Positions 43,011-52,837 of a stretch of DNA of 64,000 nt are shown here, piece by piece. The stretch comes from Agrostemma githago. Lineage: Eukaryota; Streptophyta; Magnoliopsida; Caryophyllales; Caryophyllaceae. The notes below the pieces were generated by a model that saw only the letters and a list, made by a program, of their open reading frames with translations, searched no databases and was not told where the DNA came from. Both the position numbers and the translations under genes were made by a program. The stretch is taken from assembly GCA_958450325.1 (NCBI GenBank), contig OY288247.1, positions 9,910,429-9,974,428 of the forward strand, written 5' to 3'. The number at the start of each line of letters is the position of its first letter. The first letter of the stretch is position 1.

Positions 43011-43121
43011 CCCGATGACTTCATTATCACGTTCGGCTCCACTAACTTCGGCATAGAATTCCTTGAGCAGAGCATCTTCATCATCGGTTGTTTCCCCCTT
43101 TTTTCGTCTCTGTAGCTTCAA
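43011..43121 (-). pseudogene. Captured first exon of a DNAJC8-like J-domain gene
   Basis: The minus strand reads MKLQRRKKGETTDDEDALLK, then EFYAEVSGAERDNEV, and runs into non-coding sequence rich in GAG/GGA repeats. The wording matches the segment just before the J domain in plant DNAJC8/spf31-like proteins (DEALLK.F..EVSEVERDNEV). The J domain itself is not present. Confidence 0.55.
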
Positions 43122-43489
43122 TCTTTGTTTGATCGATTTTGAGGAGTATAATTAGTTGAAGAAGAATGACGATTTGAAGTACGGAGTAGTTTGTTTCTCA
43201 TTCTTTGGGCTTTTGGGTAACGTAATAGCCCATTTAGACAAACCACTTTTTTTATTTGGGTTTTTATAGATGGGTTATAATAAGTCAATAGACAACTGAA
43301 GTTTAAGACAACAGTTGTCTATATAATAGACAACTGTTGTCTTAAACCTCCATTGTCTATTAGCCTATAAAGACATCTGTTCGTTAAAGAAAACAGATGT
43401 ATATATATTATACATCAATGGTTAAGAATATCAGATGTCTATTAGGAGTTGTCTATTTGATGTTTTGTAGTAGTGAATGATTGTGCCAA

Positions 43490-43562
43490 ATGCGTGTGAC
43501 TATACATCATAATGAGTGTGATCCTACAACATAATGACCGTGACTATTGAATTTCAACTGTA
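43490..43562. repeat. TGTGAC repeats right of CACTA-2
   Basis: GCGTGTGACTATACATCATAATGAG and two variants continue the array interrupted by CACTA-2. They lie in the intron whose donor (GTAAGT) is at 43680. Confidence 0.7.
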
Positions 43563-43680
43563 TTATAAACACAATATTATGAATCGTATATGCTTTTATA
43601 AACATAGGTAGGGCAGTCAGATTAAATCGTTTCACGAACAATTAATTGATGATTTAAAGAGTGGCTGCGAGATCACTTAC

Positions 43681-44787
43681 GTCAACGGCGCTGTCTTCCG
43701 GTTGATCGTCTCTCTCGACCCCTGTCGTTATTCTTTTGGGACTAGAGTGATGGTTGTTAGAGGGCATCGTTATAGCGGGGGTACCCTCGCTGCCTGTTAC
43801 CCCACATGTACGTGGGTACGCCACCTTCGAACGCAGCTGATTTTCCAGTGACCCTGTCTCCAGTTCCCCAGAAAGACAATCGCCTATCCTCCGTGCATCC
43901 CAAAGTCCGATAAATGGTATGTCACATCTGCAAGTCTCGCTACGGAAATCATAGCACTGGAAGTACGCAATCATCAGAACAGGGATACACCCCCGGAGGT
44001 AGTTGAGGACTTTTATGGAGTCACGCGTCTCCTTACCCGCCCGCACCAGATCCTGCAGGTCAAAGACACACCAGTCCTGTTCCCGAATCAATTCCACGTC
44101 ATCCACTGTGGCCAGCAGGCCCAGGTCGAGTGAGTTGTTCGTAGTAGGCGCGAGGAATGATGACAACGCGAACAACACGAACCTACGGACAAAGTCGTCG
44201 TCAGCGGTATCGGTTGTCATTAACGTTTCGTGCACCCTCCCTAATTTTATTGGCCCTCTGGTGTCCACCACATCGAAGTCCTTCCTCCAAGTACTCTTTA
44301 ACCTGATCACGTCAGGTGAGTTCGCCCTTTTCTTGTTTTTTGTTGGGATTACTTTCACCGGATGAGGTCCAAAAGGTAGCTGGAGGCAATCGTGGACGTC
44401 GTACTTAGACATCATGAATGCCTCCCGGCGTGAGGCACGGAAAATATGGGACCCGCCAGAAAATGCACGGAGGAACATAAGTGTGTGGTCAATGGGGAAC
44501 GATTCGAACCTCAACTTCAATAGCCCGCCGAAGCCAACACCACGCACCCTCTCAATCTGATCATCCGACAATTTCGCAATTAGCTGGTGCAACCGCCTGG
44601 GCCTACAGTGAACATCCGGCTGACCTCTAGGCTCTCTTTTTACTGCTAGTTGACCCTGTTGTTGGTCCCATTTCCTCTTACCCTGAGACACGCGTACAAT
44701 AGTGGTGTCGGCCAATGTATCAAATGTGACCCTCTTCTTTTTCTTAGGCCTTCTTTCCTCAACATTTTCTGTCCCCCCCCCACACAC
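43681..44787 (-). CDS. N-terminal exon of the tandem-C48 gene
   Basis: A long open minus-strand exon of about 369 codons ends at a strong donor (GAC before GTAAGTG at 43680). It begins with a Cys/Gly stretch and a nuclear-localisation-like RRPKKKKRVTFDT. The core contains FGGLLKLRFESFPIDHTLMF, CLQLPFGPHPVKVIP and DDDFVRRFVLFALSSFLAPT, then a DW(C)VFDLQDLV region. This arrangement is the DUF1985/PMD-like domain regularly found in front of C48 peptidases in plant transposon-borne Ulp1 genes. No stop interrupts it. The next exon is beyond CACTA-2 (39600 downward). Function unknown, probably nuclear. Confidence 0.65.
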
Positions 44788-44900
44788 ACACCCATCTCAG
44801 CGGCCGGTGTATCAAATGTGACCCTCTTCTTTTTCTTTCGCCTGCTTTCCTCAACAATTTCTGTCCCACCCCCACATCCATCTCGGCAACGATGTCGTCC
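44706..44900. repeat. Direct duplication of the Lys-rich coding start, period about 109 bp
   Basis: The phrase GTATCAAATGTGACCCTCTTCTTTTTC occurs at 44717 and again at 44810, each followed by CC..CTTTCCTCAAC and TTCTGTCCC. It duplicates the KKKKRVTFDT-coding segment of the C48 gene. A long C run (44770-44778) marks the junction. Confidence 0.75.
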
Positions 44901-45060
44901 CCTGATGTATCTTCCACAATCTTCTTCTTCTTACCCAATTTTTTGTCCACAACCACTTTATCATTAATTACATGGTCGCGAACCGATGTCTCTGCCACGC
45001 CCTTCTTCTTACCAGCCTTTGTTCGATCTTTTTTCTTCGCAACAGCGTTCTTGCTGCAAT
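44901..45060 (-). pseudogene. Lys-rich upstream coding remnant
   Basis: Minus strand reads AKKKDRTKAGKKKGVAETS and DKKLGKKKKIVEDTSGDD, a basic/acidic low-complexity segment in front of the N-terminal exon. It may be the true 5' coding region of the C48 gene, with a nuclear-localisation signal, but its frame relation to the main exon is unclear because of the duplication. Confidence 0.4.
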
Positions 45061-45062
45061 AA

Positions 45063-45760
45063 CAACATGCGTAATGAGTGTGACTGTGCAACTGAGTATA
45101 CAACTTCAACAGCGTGATTCTACAATAAAATGTCTGTTATTCTACAATACAGCTTCAACTCTGTATGACTATACAACCTCAAACGTGTGACTCTGCAACA
45201 TAACGAGTGCGACTATGTAGCTTCAAACGTGTGACTATACAACAAAATCACTATGACTATACACTGTCACCAGTGTGACTTTACAACAAAACTCACATCA
45301 GTTATGTCACATGCATCATTAGAAAGATGATTGGGGACGAGTGTGACTATACAGCTTCAAATGAGTGACTATATTACCAACTCCGTATGACTATTCAACT
45401 TTCAAACATTTTTCTTCCCAAACAGCCTAGGCAACTCTGTATGACTATACAACATCAAACGTGTGACTCTGCAACATAACGAGTGTGACTATACAACCTT
45501 CTGTGACTATACAATGTCTCCAGTGTCACTTTACAACAAAACCTGCATCAGTTATGTCACATGCATCATTAGAAAGATGATTATGGCGACTTTAACATGA
45601 GAAAATAAGATTACTTTAACATAAACTTCAACAATGAAGCATATAAATTGTATGACTATACAACTACAACAGTGTGGTTATAGAACATAGTATTTATGAC
45701 TATACAACTACAGCAAAAAATTGTGCAGATGTACAGAACAACAAAAACTGCCTAATCGAT
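45063..45760. repeat. TGTGACTATACAAC repeats upstream of the C48 gene
   Basis: About 25 variants of (G)TGTGACTATACAACTTCAA. A longer repeat containing GTCACATGCATCATTAGAAAGATGATT occurs three times, near 45305, 45555 and 45765. This region contains the probable promoter side of the C48 gene. The motif family is the same as in its introns and 3' flank. Confidence 0.85.
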
Positions 45761-46498
45761 GTCACATGCATAATTAGAAAGACGATTATGGGAACTTCAA
45801 CATGAAAAAATAAGAAGGTTGTTCAGAACTTCAACATGGACTTCAACAAAGAAATAAAAACTTAATCTTTGACTCTATAACTACAACCGCTGTACAACTA
45901 CAACAACTTCAACTCAAATTTAGAGTTATCGGGTTGGAAAAATGCATTTCTATCACTTTTTAGGGTTTATGCATGACCGGAGTTCAACAAAGGTATACGT
46001 TGGCCAAAATGGAAGTCGAAAATCGAACAAAAAGGTTGAAGAAAAGGGATATCGGAGGTCGATAATGGAACCTTCAACATACCTTCGTATGATCATCGGA
46101 AGTTTATGCATGATCGGAGATGTTGAATGACTGATCGAAGCTGCGGAGATGGAGAACGCTGGGTTTTTTTAGAGAGAAGAAGAGAGAAATGGAGATGCAG
46201 ATGGCCGGTAAAATGGTTGTGGCTGTTGAAATGAATTCATAAGCGTGTGATGGGGAAGTGTAATGGGTGTTGGGCGGGAAGATATTGATGGGGAATTAAT
46301 GAGAGAAGGTTGAGGGGGGAGCTATTGATTAGTGATAGGAGTGATTAGTAATGGTTGATGGTTGATGGCCGCAGCATGTCAGTCCTTTTTTTTTAATAGT
46401 TGAACCCCATCCACCATCCATCTTAAGATGAATGGAAGGTGGATATTAACACTAAGGGACTCTTAGAGAGTTACTAATTCTCTTGATCCCTCATATAT
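45761..46498. other. Probable 5' flank and end of the C48-type element
   Basis: Mixed sequence with a short plus-strand ORF (45942-46130) that I do not trust. CCACC.TCCATCTTAAGATGAATGGAAGGTGG at 46412-46443 forms an imperfect hairpin. I could not identify a terminal inverted repeat for the C48-type element here, so its border is unknown. Confidence 0.4.
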
Positions 46499-46739
46499 AT
46501 ATAGAGAGAGAGTTGAGATCGGGTGAGAACCTATCTCTCAATGAGAACTGTGAGAACTATTTAGAACCATTAGATCTTATTCACATCTAATGCTTGACAT
46601 TATTCTAAAAACATTCGCTCTTTCTTTAACAAAATAAAACAAATCCGTTTCTTTCTCTCTCTCTCTCTCTTCCTTCTCTTTCTTTAGGAGATTATAACTT
46701 CATTCCCCTCTAATTATACTTCTATTAATCATCTTATTT

Positions 46740-49128
46740 TTTTTTTGATGAAGTGTAAGTATGTATTAATAATGTGTAACCAATGTACAAGGAGACGTTA
46801 AATGACTACATCAAGTTATGTAGCCATCTAGCATCTTTGGAACGAATTGGGTATTTGATCTTACACAAAATTCGACTTTTAACATCCAATTTAATCAAGT
46901 TTGCCGTGACCCTAGGCTGTGAGACAACGCCATCAATTCGACAAGTATTCCGATGCCTCCAGATATGATATATTGCCGCATTAACCGTAGCCCGAAGTAC
47001 ATTACATTGAAGTTTTGTACCTCTCAAATTCGTGGACCATACAAGGCCCCCAATACTCGGTATCGTCCTCCTCAACCAATCACCCACAATCCTCATAACT
47101 CTCGTGCTCCAGTCGCATCCAAAGAACAAATGATCAAGGCTCTCCGGTTGGACCTCACACAGAAAACATCTGTCAGAATCAGCAACCCCAATCCTTTGCA
47201 GCTTCAGTCTCGTATTTAGAGCTCCCCGAAACACAAGCCATGAAATGAAGCTATGTTTCGGTAAACTCCAATTACTCCACACAAGCCTCCACCACGAAAC
47301 CCCCGGCTTCTTAACTCGCAATTCTTCATACCCTCTCGTAATCGAATAAACGGTATCTGAGCCGTGCCACTTTCCATTCTCGAACATGTGTTTTATTTTC
47401 TCCTTAGCCTGACAAATCTTCCTCCATGCCCACGTGACATCGGCATGAGGTTGATAATCACGCCAAGCGGAGCCCTTCAGATATACACTGTTAACCCATC
47501 GGACCCACAGACGATCCGGTTGATCAAAAACCCACGAGGCCAGCTTAGCCACAGCTGCCTCGTTCCAAATAGCTAAGTCCCTTAATCCCAATCCTCCTTT
47601 CTTCTTAGGGCAACAGATTTTCTCCCAACTCACTAGTGCTCGGTTTGTGCCTTCCACCCCGCCATCCCAAGGAAAGTTCCGACAAAGTGACCCAATACGA
47701 GCCATGACATACTTCGGAATAATAAAGACCATAGCCCAATAATTATGTAGTTGAGACAACACCGACTGGACTAAGGTCAGTCTACCTGCATAAGACAGCT
47801 TTCGGGCACCAATGCCTGCAATTCTCGCAGTAATTCGGGCCAACAGTTTTTCACAGTCATTCTTGCCTAATTTGGTGCTCTGAATAGGTAAACCAAGATA
47901 TCTAAAAGGCATAGAGCCTTCCACACATCCCGAGAATTGTAAAATTGCAGCCTTCCTGTCATCATCAACACCTGCAAAATAAGCATGAGATTTCCCAACA
48001 CTAATACTCAACCCCGAGGCCTTACTAAAAGTAGCAAATGCCCGCCATAAAAGCTCCATCGATTCCGTATCCCCTTTACAAAAAAGTAGAAGATCGTCTG
48101 CAAATAGCAAATGGCTGATCTTCTATTCGCCACATTTCGGGTGGAATTTAAAGTTCCTCTCTCTCGACACATAATCCATGATACGAGTAAAGTATTCCAT
48201 ACAAATAGTGAATAGCAACGGAGACATAGGGTCGCCTTGCCTCAACCCTCTTTTCCCTCGAAAGAAGCCAAAATTTTCCCCATTAACACTTAAGGAATAG
48301 GAGACTGATTGCACACACTCCATTATTAGATTTCGGAAATGGTCCGGGAACTCCAATGCACGCAACATACGGTCTACAAACACCCATTCAACACTATCTT
48401 AAGCCTTATGAATGTCGACTTTAAATAGGCATCTGGGAGAAATTCGACCCCTGTTGTACATACGGACTAGATCCTGACAGATAAGCACATTCTCCACAAT
48501 ACTCCTGCCCTCAATAAAGCCCCCTTGCATCGGGCTAATCACATGAGGCAATACTTTCGCCAATCTCCCACAAATGATTTTAGCAATGCATTTGTAGAGT
48601 ACATTACAACAAGAAATCGGCCGAAATTCTTTAACTGATTGTGGCCTATTCACCTTAGGGATCAAGGTAATGATAGCACAGTTAATTTGTTTGAGAAGTT
48701 TACCTGACACAAAGAAGTCTTGAATAGTTTTCGAGAAGTCATCCCCAATAATATCCCAAGAATCAATGAAGAATTGACTCGAGAAGCCATCCGGACCCGG
48801 AGCTTTGTCCCGAGGAATACTCCACAAAGCCTGCTTAATTTCATCAGTTGACACGGGTAGACTGAGCTGATGCTTGTGCTCAACAGAACACACCATACCC
48901 CGTCTAACAATATTAAAATTCACTTGTTCCACTTCATGAGAATCACCCAGCAAGCTTAAATAATACCTCACAAATGCATCTTCAATTTCCTGTTGGGTTG
49001 CACACTCAACGCCATCAGCATCTTTAATTTTTGTCACTGCATTCCTCGCTCTCCTGGCCCGCAAAAGTCCATGAAAAAGGGCAGAATTAACATCTCCATC
49101 ACGCACCCATTTCTGCTTTGATTTCTGC
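46740..49128 (-). mobile_element. 5'-truncated L1-type LINE, minus strand
   Basis: A 13-bp duplication AATCATCTTATTT flanks it (46727-46739 and 49129-49141). The plus-strand T run at 46736-46747 is the poly(A) tail. ORF1, endonuclease and the first part of the ORF2 protein are missing, as expected for incomplete reverse transcription. Confidence 0.92.
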
Positions 49129-49130
49129 AA
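46806..49130 (-). pseudogene. LINE reverse transcriptase with zinc-finger domain
   Basis: A single minus-strand frame with two stops, TAA near 48398 and TAG near 48122. Visible motifs in order: KAPGPDGFSSQFF, ITLIPKVNRPQSVKEFRPIS, QGGFIEGRSI, GLRQGDPMSPLLF, LLFADDLLLF with the catalytic Asp pair, and a C-terminal zf-RVT region (FISWLVFRGALNTRLKLQR, CFLCEVQPESLDHLFFGC). This is the plant L1-clade (non-LTR) layout. The first stop replaces the Tyr of the conserved KAYDSVEW motif. In an intact element the enzyme would copy LINE RNA at nicked genomic DNA. Confidence 0.92.
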
Positions 49131-49187
49131 TCATCTTATTTGTTACACTACTTTTACAGTAGTAGTTGTAGCCACATTACAATTTAA

Positions 49188-49620
49188 AAAGGTACGTTAA
49201 AAGTGAAAAAAGGTACGCTAAAATTTAAAAAGGGTACGCTAAAATTGAAATTAAAAAAAGGGTACGCTAAAATTGAAAATGAAAAATGGTAAGCTAAAAT
49301 TGAAAAAAGGGTATCCTAAAAGTGAAAAATGGTACGCTAAAATTTAAAAAGTATACGCTAAACTTTAAAAATGATACACTAAAATTGAAACTGAAAAAGG
49401 GAACGCTAAAAGTGAAAAAGGGTACGGTAAAATTGAAATTGAAAAAAGGGTACGTTAAAATAGAAAAAATGGTACACTAAAAGTGAAAAAGGGTACGCTA
49501 AAATTGAAAAGGGTACGCTAAAATTAAAATTGAAATTGAAAAAGAGTACGCTAAAATAGAAAAAAGGGTACGCTAATAGTGAGAAAGGGTACGCTAAAAT
49601 TGAAATAGGGTACACCACAA
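49188..49620. repeat. Minisatellite of GGTACGCTAAAATTGAAAA units
   Basis: About eighteen variants of AAAGGGTACGCTAAAA(T/G)TGAAA at 20-26 bp spacing, within the inverted-repeat element just outside the LINE. Confidence 0.9.
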
Positions 49621-50140
49621 TTTAAAAAGAAAATTAAATCGAGTAGGGCTAGAAAAAGAAGGGTTTGTATTTCATATAAAATCCGTACAAAAGGAAATTA
49701 AAGGACAATATTTTAGATGAACTCTTAAATCAATCAGGAAATTTGAAAAAAAAACGATAACACACCATTGCTGAGATTATTGCAATTATTGCAATTATAT
49801 TTACCGACGATAATATTGTTACTATTGTAATGAATTAATGAATTTAATTGGATAAGTTAATCATAAAATGATTAATTAAAAAAAATTAAAACTACTTAGG
49901 TTATTGGGATTCAATACCCAATTGTGATGAATTAATGGATTGAAGAAAAGCCGATTGAAAAATTGATGGATTGAAGAATCGGATTCAATGGTCGATTGAA
50001 AAATTTATCGATTAAAGGATTATGGGTCGAAGAATTTTGTAGAAAGAGAAGGAGTTACGGGTTGAAGAAGCAATTGTGATGAATTAATTTGATTGAAGAA
50101 TTTTGAAGAATCCAACGAATGAGATTGAACACTATGATCC
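49621..50140. other. Non-coding interior of the inverted-repeat element
   Basis: AT-rich sequence with GATTGAAGAA(TT/AA) repeats at 49935-50110. No gene visible. Confidence 0.5.
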
Positions 50141-50204
50141 AATGGCTCATATTATAGTTCTCACAGTTCTCATTGAAGGGGTGGTTCTCACATGAACCTA
50201 AATC

Positions 50205-50240
<36 letters not shown>

Positions 50241-50241
<1 letters not shown>

Positions 50242-50476
50242 GGGGTTCACATAAGGTTAACAACTCTTATAAGTTCATAAGTTCCAGTGTTAAAGTTACA
50301 CAAAAAGTGTTTAAAGTTACACGAGATGAGTGATAAAGTTGCACTTTATCACTTGAAGTGATAACAGTGCTGAATGTTATAGTTACATATCAATTTTGAA
50401 CAAATGCAACTTTATCGTATGTCATCTGTAACTTTAATATAGACTTAATTACATATGGTGAACTTATTTGATCTCT
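50241..50476 (-). mobile_element. MITE copy 1 (240-bp family)
   Basis: Runs GGTTCACATAAGGTTAACAA to GTGAACTTATTTGATC. It shares AAGTTACACAAAAAGTG and the central TATCACTTGAAGTGATAA palindrome with the copies near 60.1-60.9 kb. It sits next to (TA)n(GA)n at its left end. The gag-only element inserted at its right edge. Confidence 0.75.
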
Positions 50477-50487
50477 TTTATATATAT

Positions 50488-52816
50488 TGTAGACACCTGC
50501 ATTTTGACTGCCAGGTGTCTATGGCAGTTTCCAAAAAACACCCGATGATGATCGGACGCTAACGTGCTTCTATGCGCTCGGATACGGGCTCAAATCCATT
50601 AATCGCTGGCTAACACACTTACAGAGTACAAATCTCACAAAATCAACCTCGAATCCAGGTCCAGTGGGCCGTTTTCAATCAAATAAAGCTAATTTGGGCC
50701 AAAACCGACACCGAAAATAAAACCGACTTTTTTGCGATTGGGTCAACCCTGGTCAAGGTCGTTTCCGAGACATACAAAACAACCATTCACAACATCAAAA
50801 GTCCAACTCAAGAAGCAAAACCAACAGTCCATCTTCAGACGGACCATCAGGTCAAGTCCGTCAAGGCAAAACCCTAGACACCAAAGTGCATGACCATGCC
50901 TATATAAACACCCCCATGCAACACACTTTCACACATTGAAAAAAACCCTAGAGCAACCCTACACACACATGCAACATCTATTACAAACCCTAATCAAACT
51001 CTAGCAATTCTACACTAGCAAAAAAAACCCTAAACCTAGTTTTAGGAATCAATCCCGAGCCACCACAACTTAACCTCCATAAAACCTCGAAGACTCTTGT
51101 GTTAAAGCCACGGTTACGAGTTCGATCCGAGACAAGAACATGTAGGTTGAGGGTGTCAAAACCCCGTTCTCTCCTTCTCTTCCTCTCGTCATCTTCTTCG
51201 CTTTTTCTTACTTTTTTTATTTTTTTATTTTTTTTCCTTTATTGCATCATAATATCGATAATAACTAATACAAAACATTAAAATACTTATCGATTTGTGT
51301 CGAATAAGAGGGGTATCGGAATAAGGAAACACGAATATACAAGTGTACTGCACACAGCGTTGACGGTCGCTTGTTCCAATACCCCGATTATTTGATTATT
51401 GAGATAAGTTAACTTAAACAATATTTTTTATATTTTTTTTGCATCATTATCATTAGTCGTATATTTACATTAATTTTCAAAAACAAGCATTATATTTAAT
51501 AAGGGTCGAAACCCGTTGATGCGGATCCGACACCAAACAATTCGCAAGAATTAATTATGATGTCGGGATGCGGAGGGAATCAAGTCGAGTTTTTTTTAAT
51601 TAAAGTATCGATCTATTAGATTCGATACCAATTCCATAATTGGATGTCGAATCTAATGATTTAGTCAAATAAATTAATTAACACGATTTTCGTTGATGCT
51701 AATATAGATGTCCTCTAATTCAATTGGATTAATTACGACATTAATAAACGCGGAGAAAATTTATATCGTGCTAGTTAATTTAAAACGACTTATATTATTT
51801 TCTTTATTTTTTACTCTAGTATTCCATATCGATTCCATAATCGGATATGGGATATAACGAGCATCAAAATCAAAATCGAGTATAAATTATTCCAAGTATT
51901 TAATATCGATTTCATAATCGAATATTGAATACGACGAATATCGAAAATATTAAGTCGAGTGCAAATTACGCAATATTTGTACGCGATTTAATAAAATCAT
52001 CAATTTTCCGAAGAAAACAATTTCGCTCTTTTTTATTATTATTCTTCGAACATCATTTTTTTAGACAAAACATTTTTTTTAGATCTCGATATATTTTTTT
52101 CCTTGACCTCGGTCAACACGTGTTAATCCATCACGTGACCTACTATTCTTTCCAAAATCATGCATTCATCACATCTATATCTTTATTCAATTTATTACTC
52201 GTTACATCGTTACTAACGGTTTGATTGTTTCCTTTGTCGATTTTTGTCGTTTATTTTATTTTACTAAAATGAATCCACATGCTAAAATTCCACTTTGACG
52301 TAGAATTAATTGCATTAAATCGACTTAGAAACCCTTTTCAATTCCATTCACATGTTTAGGGAAAATAATCTTTGCATATCATTTTCCCGTTCAACTAACG
52401 CGCGTATTGGAAAGTCATTCGAATTCTTAGTAGAGGCCGCTAATGTGCGGGCGGGGTTGGGTGTCCTTTGTGGGCTTCCCAACACGTACCCTCACCCCTT
52501 ACTCAGAACCTCGGTTTCCGGATGCCCGAAACCGTTGGCGCACGAGAGTCATTCAATACACAATATCCGATAATGTCGGTATTGGTATCAAATGCAAAGG
52601 GACGAGCCCAATAAACTCTGACATCGGAAATGGGCCGTATTTTGTATACGGACCACTACGACATAGAGTGGGCTCGAATGGTTCCGAATAACCACAAAAT
52701 TCGGTGGCGACTCCACATAGACCTAAATTTCAATTCGATCCGTTTCATATGGAGATTCATTCGCCTACCCAAACCCGCGCGTGGCCGCGTCGGGGTGGAC
52801 CTATGTCATGTCCACA
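50488..52816 (+). repeat. LTR1 of the gag-only element
   Basis: 2329 bp, with TATA box at 50901 and AAACCCTA boxes around it. It contains paired short motifs such as CGATTCCATAATCGGATA/CGATTTCATAATCGAATA at 51830-51925. Downstream of 52430 it is homologous to the Tat-C LTR (CTAATGTGCGGGCGGGGTTGG). Confidence 0.93.
50869..51032 (+). promoter_or_regulatory. LTR1 core promoter: TATA box with four teloboxes
   Basis: TATATAAACA at 50901-50910. AAACCCTA (telobox) occurs at 50869, 50943, 50985 and 51025. In plants this box is common near the start sites of translation-related genes and can recruit TRB-type telomere-binding proteins. The same set is in LTR2 from 58103. Confidence 0.65.
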
Positions 52817-52817
52817 A

Positions 52818-52837
52818 TTTGGCGACTCCGCTGGGGA
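52818..52837 (+). other. Primer-binding site of the gag-only element
   Basis: TTTGGCGACTCCGCTGGGGA lies one base after the LTR end. This is the tRNA-Arg-type PBS typical of Ogre/Tat elements. Confidence 0.85.

Larger units (their letters stand above)
39716..43475. mobile_element. CACTA-2: gene-capturing CACTA transposon, 3.8 kb
   Basis: It starts CACTACTATAAAACATCAAATAGACAAC and ends GTTGTCTATTTGATGTTTTGTAGTAGTG, an inverted repeat of about 28 bp with one mismatch. It is flanked by AAT on both sides (39713-39715, 43476-43478). Subterminal ATAGACAACTG/CAGTTGTCTAT repeats occur at both ends. No transposase is seen. The interior carries first exons of three unrelated plant genes. It interrupts the large intron after the first long exon of the C48 gene. 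Confidence 0.93.
46499..50222. mobile_element. Inverted-repeat element in a TA/GA microsatellite, interrupted by a LINE
   Basis: The left end reads ATATATATAGAGAGAG, then GTGAGAACCTATCTCTCAATGAGAACTGTGAGAAC. The right end (50140-50215) is its inverted, diverged counterpart (GTTCTCACAGTTCTCATTGAAGG, GGTTCTCACATGAACC) followed by TATATATA. The internal part is 1.3 kb of non-coding DNA once the LINE is removed. There is no transposase. It is most like a non-autonomous DNA element that settled in a TA microsatellite, as described for micron elements in rice; the class is uncertain. Confidence 0.55.

Noticed and set aside
44003..44967. Plus-strand ORFs opposite the C48 N-terminal exon
   Set aside because: Antisense of a long conserved exon; Ser/Pro-rich by complement only.
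34556..45760. Short regularly spaced TGTGAC repeats as a CRISPR or origin of replication
   Set aside because: Copies are degenerate and spacing is irregular; a eukaryotic element context explains them better.
46953..47576. Plus-strand ORFs opposite the LINE
   Set aside because: Antisense shadows of the reverse transcriptase frame.
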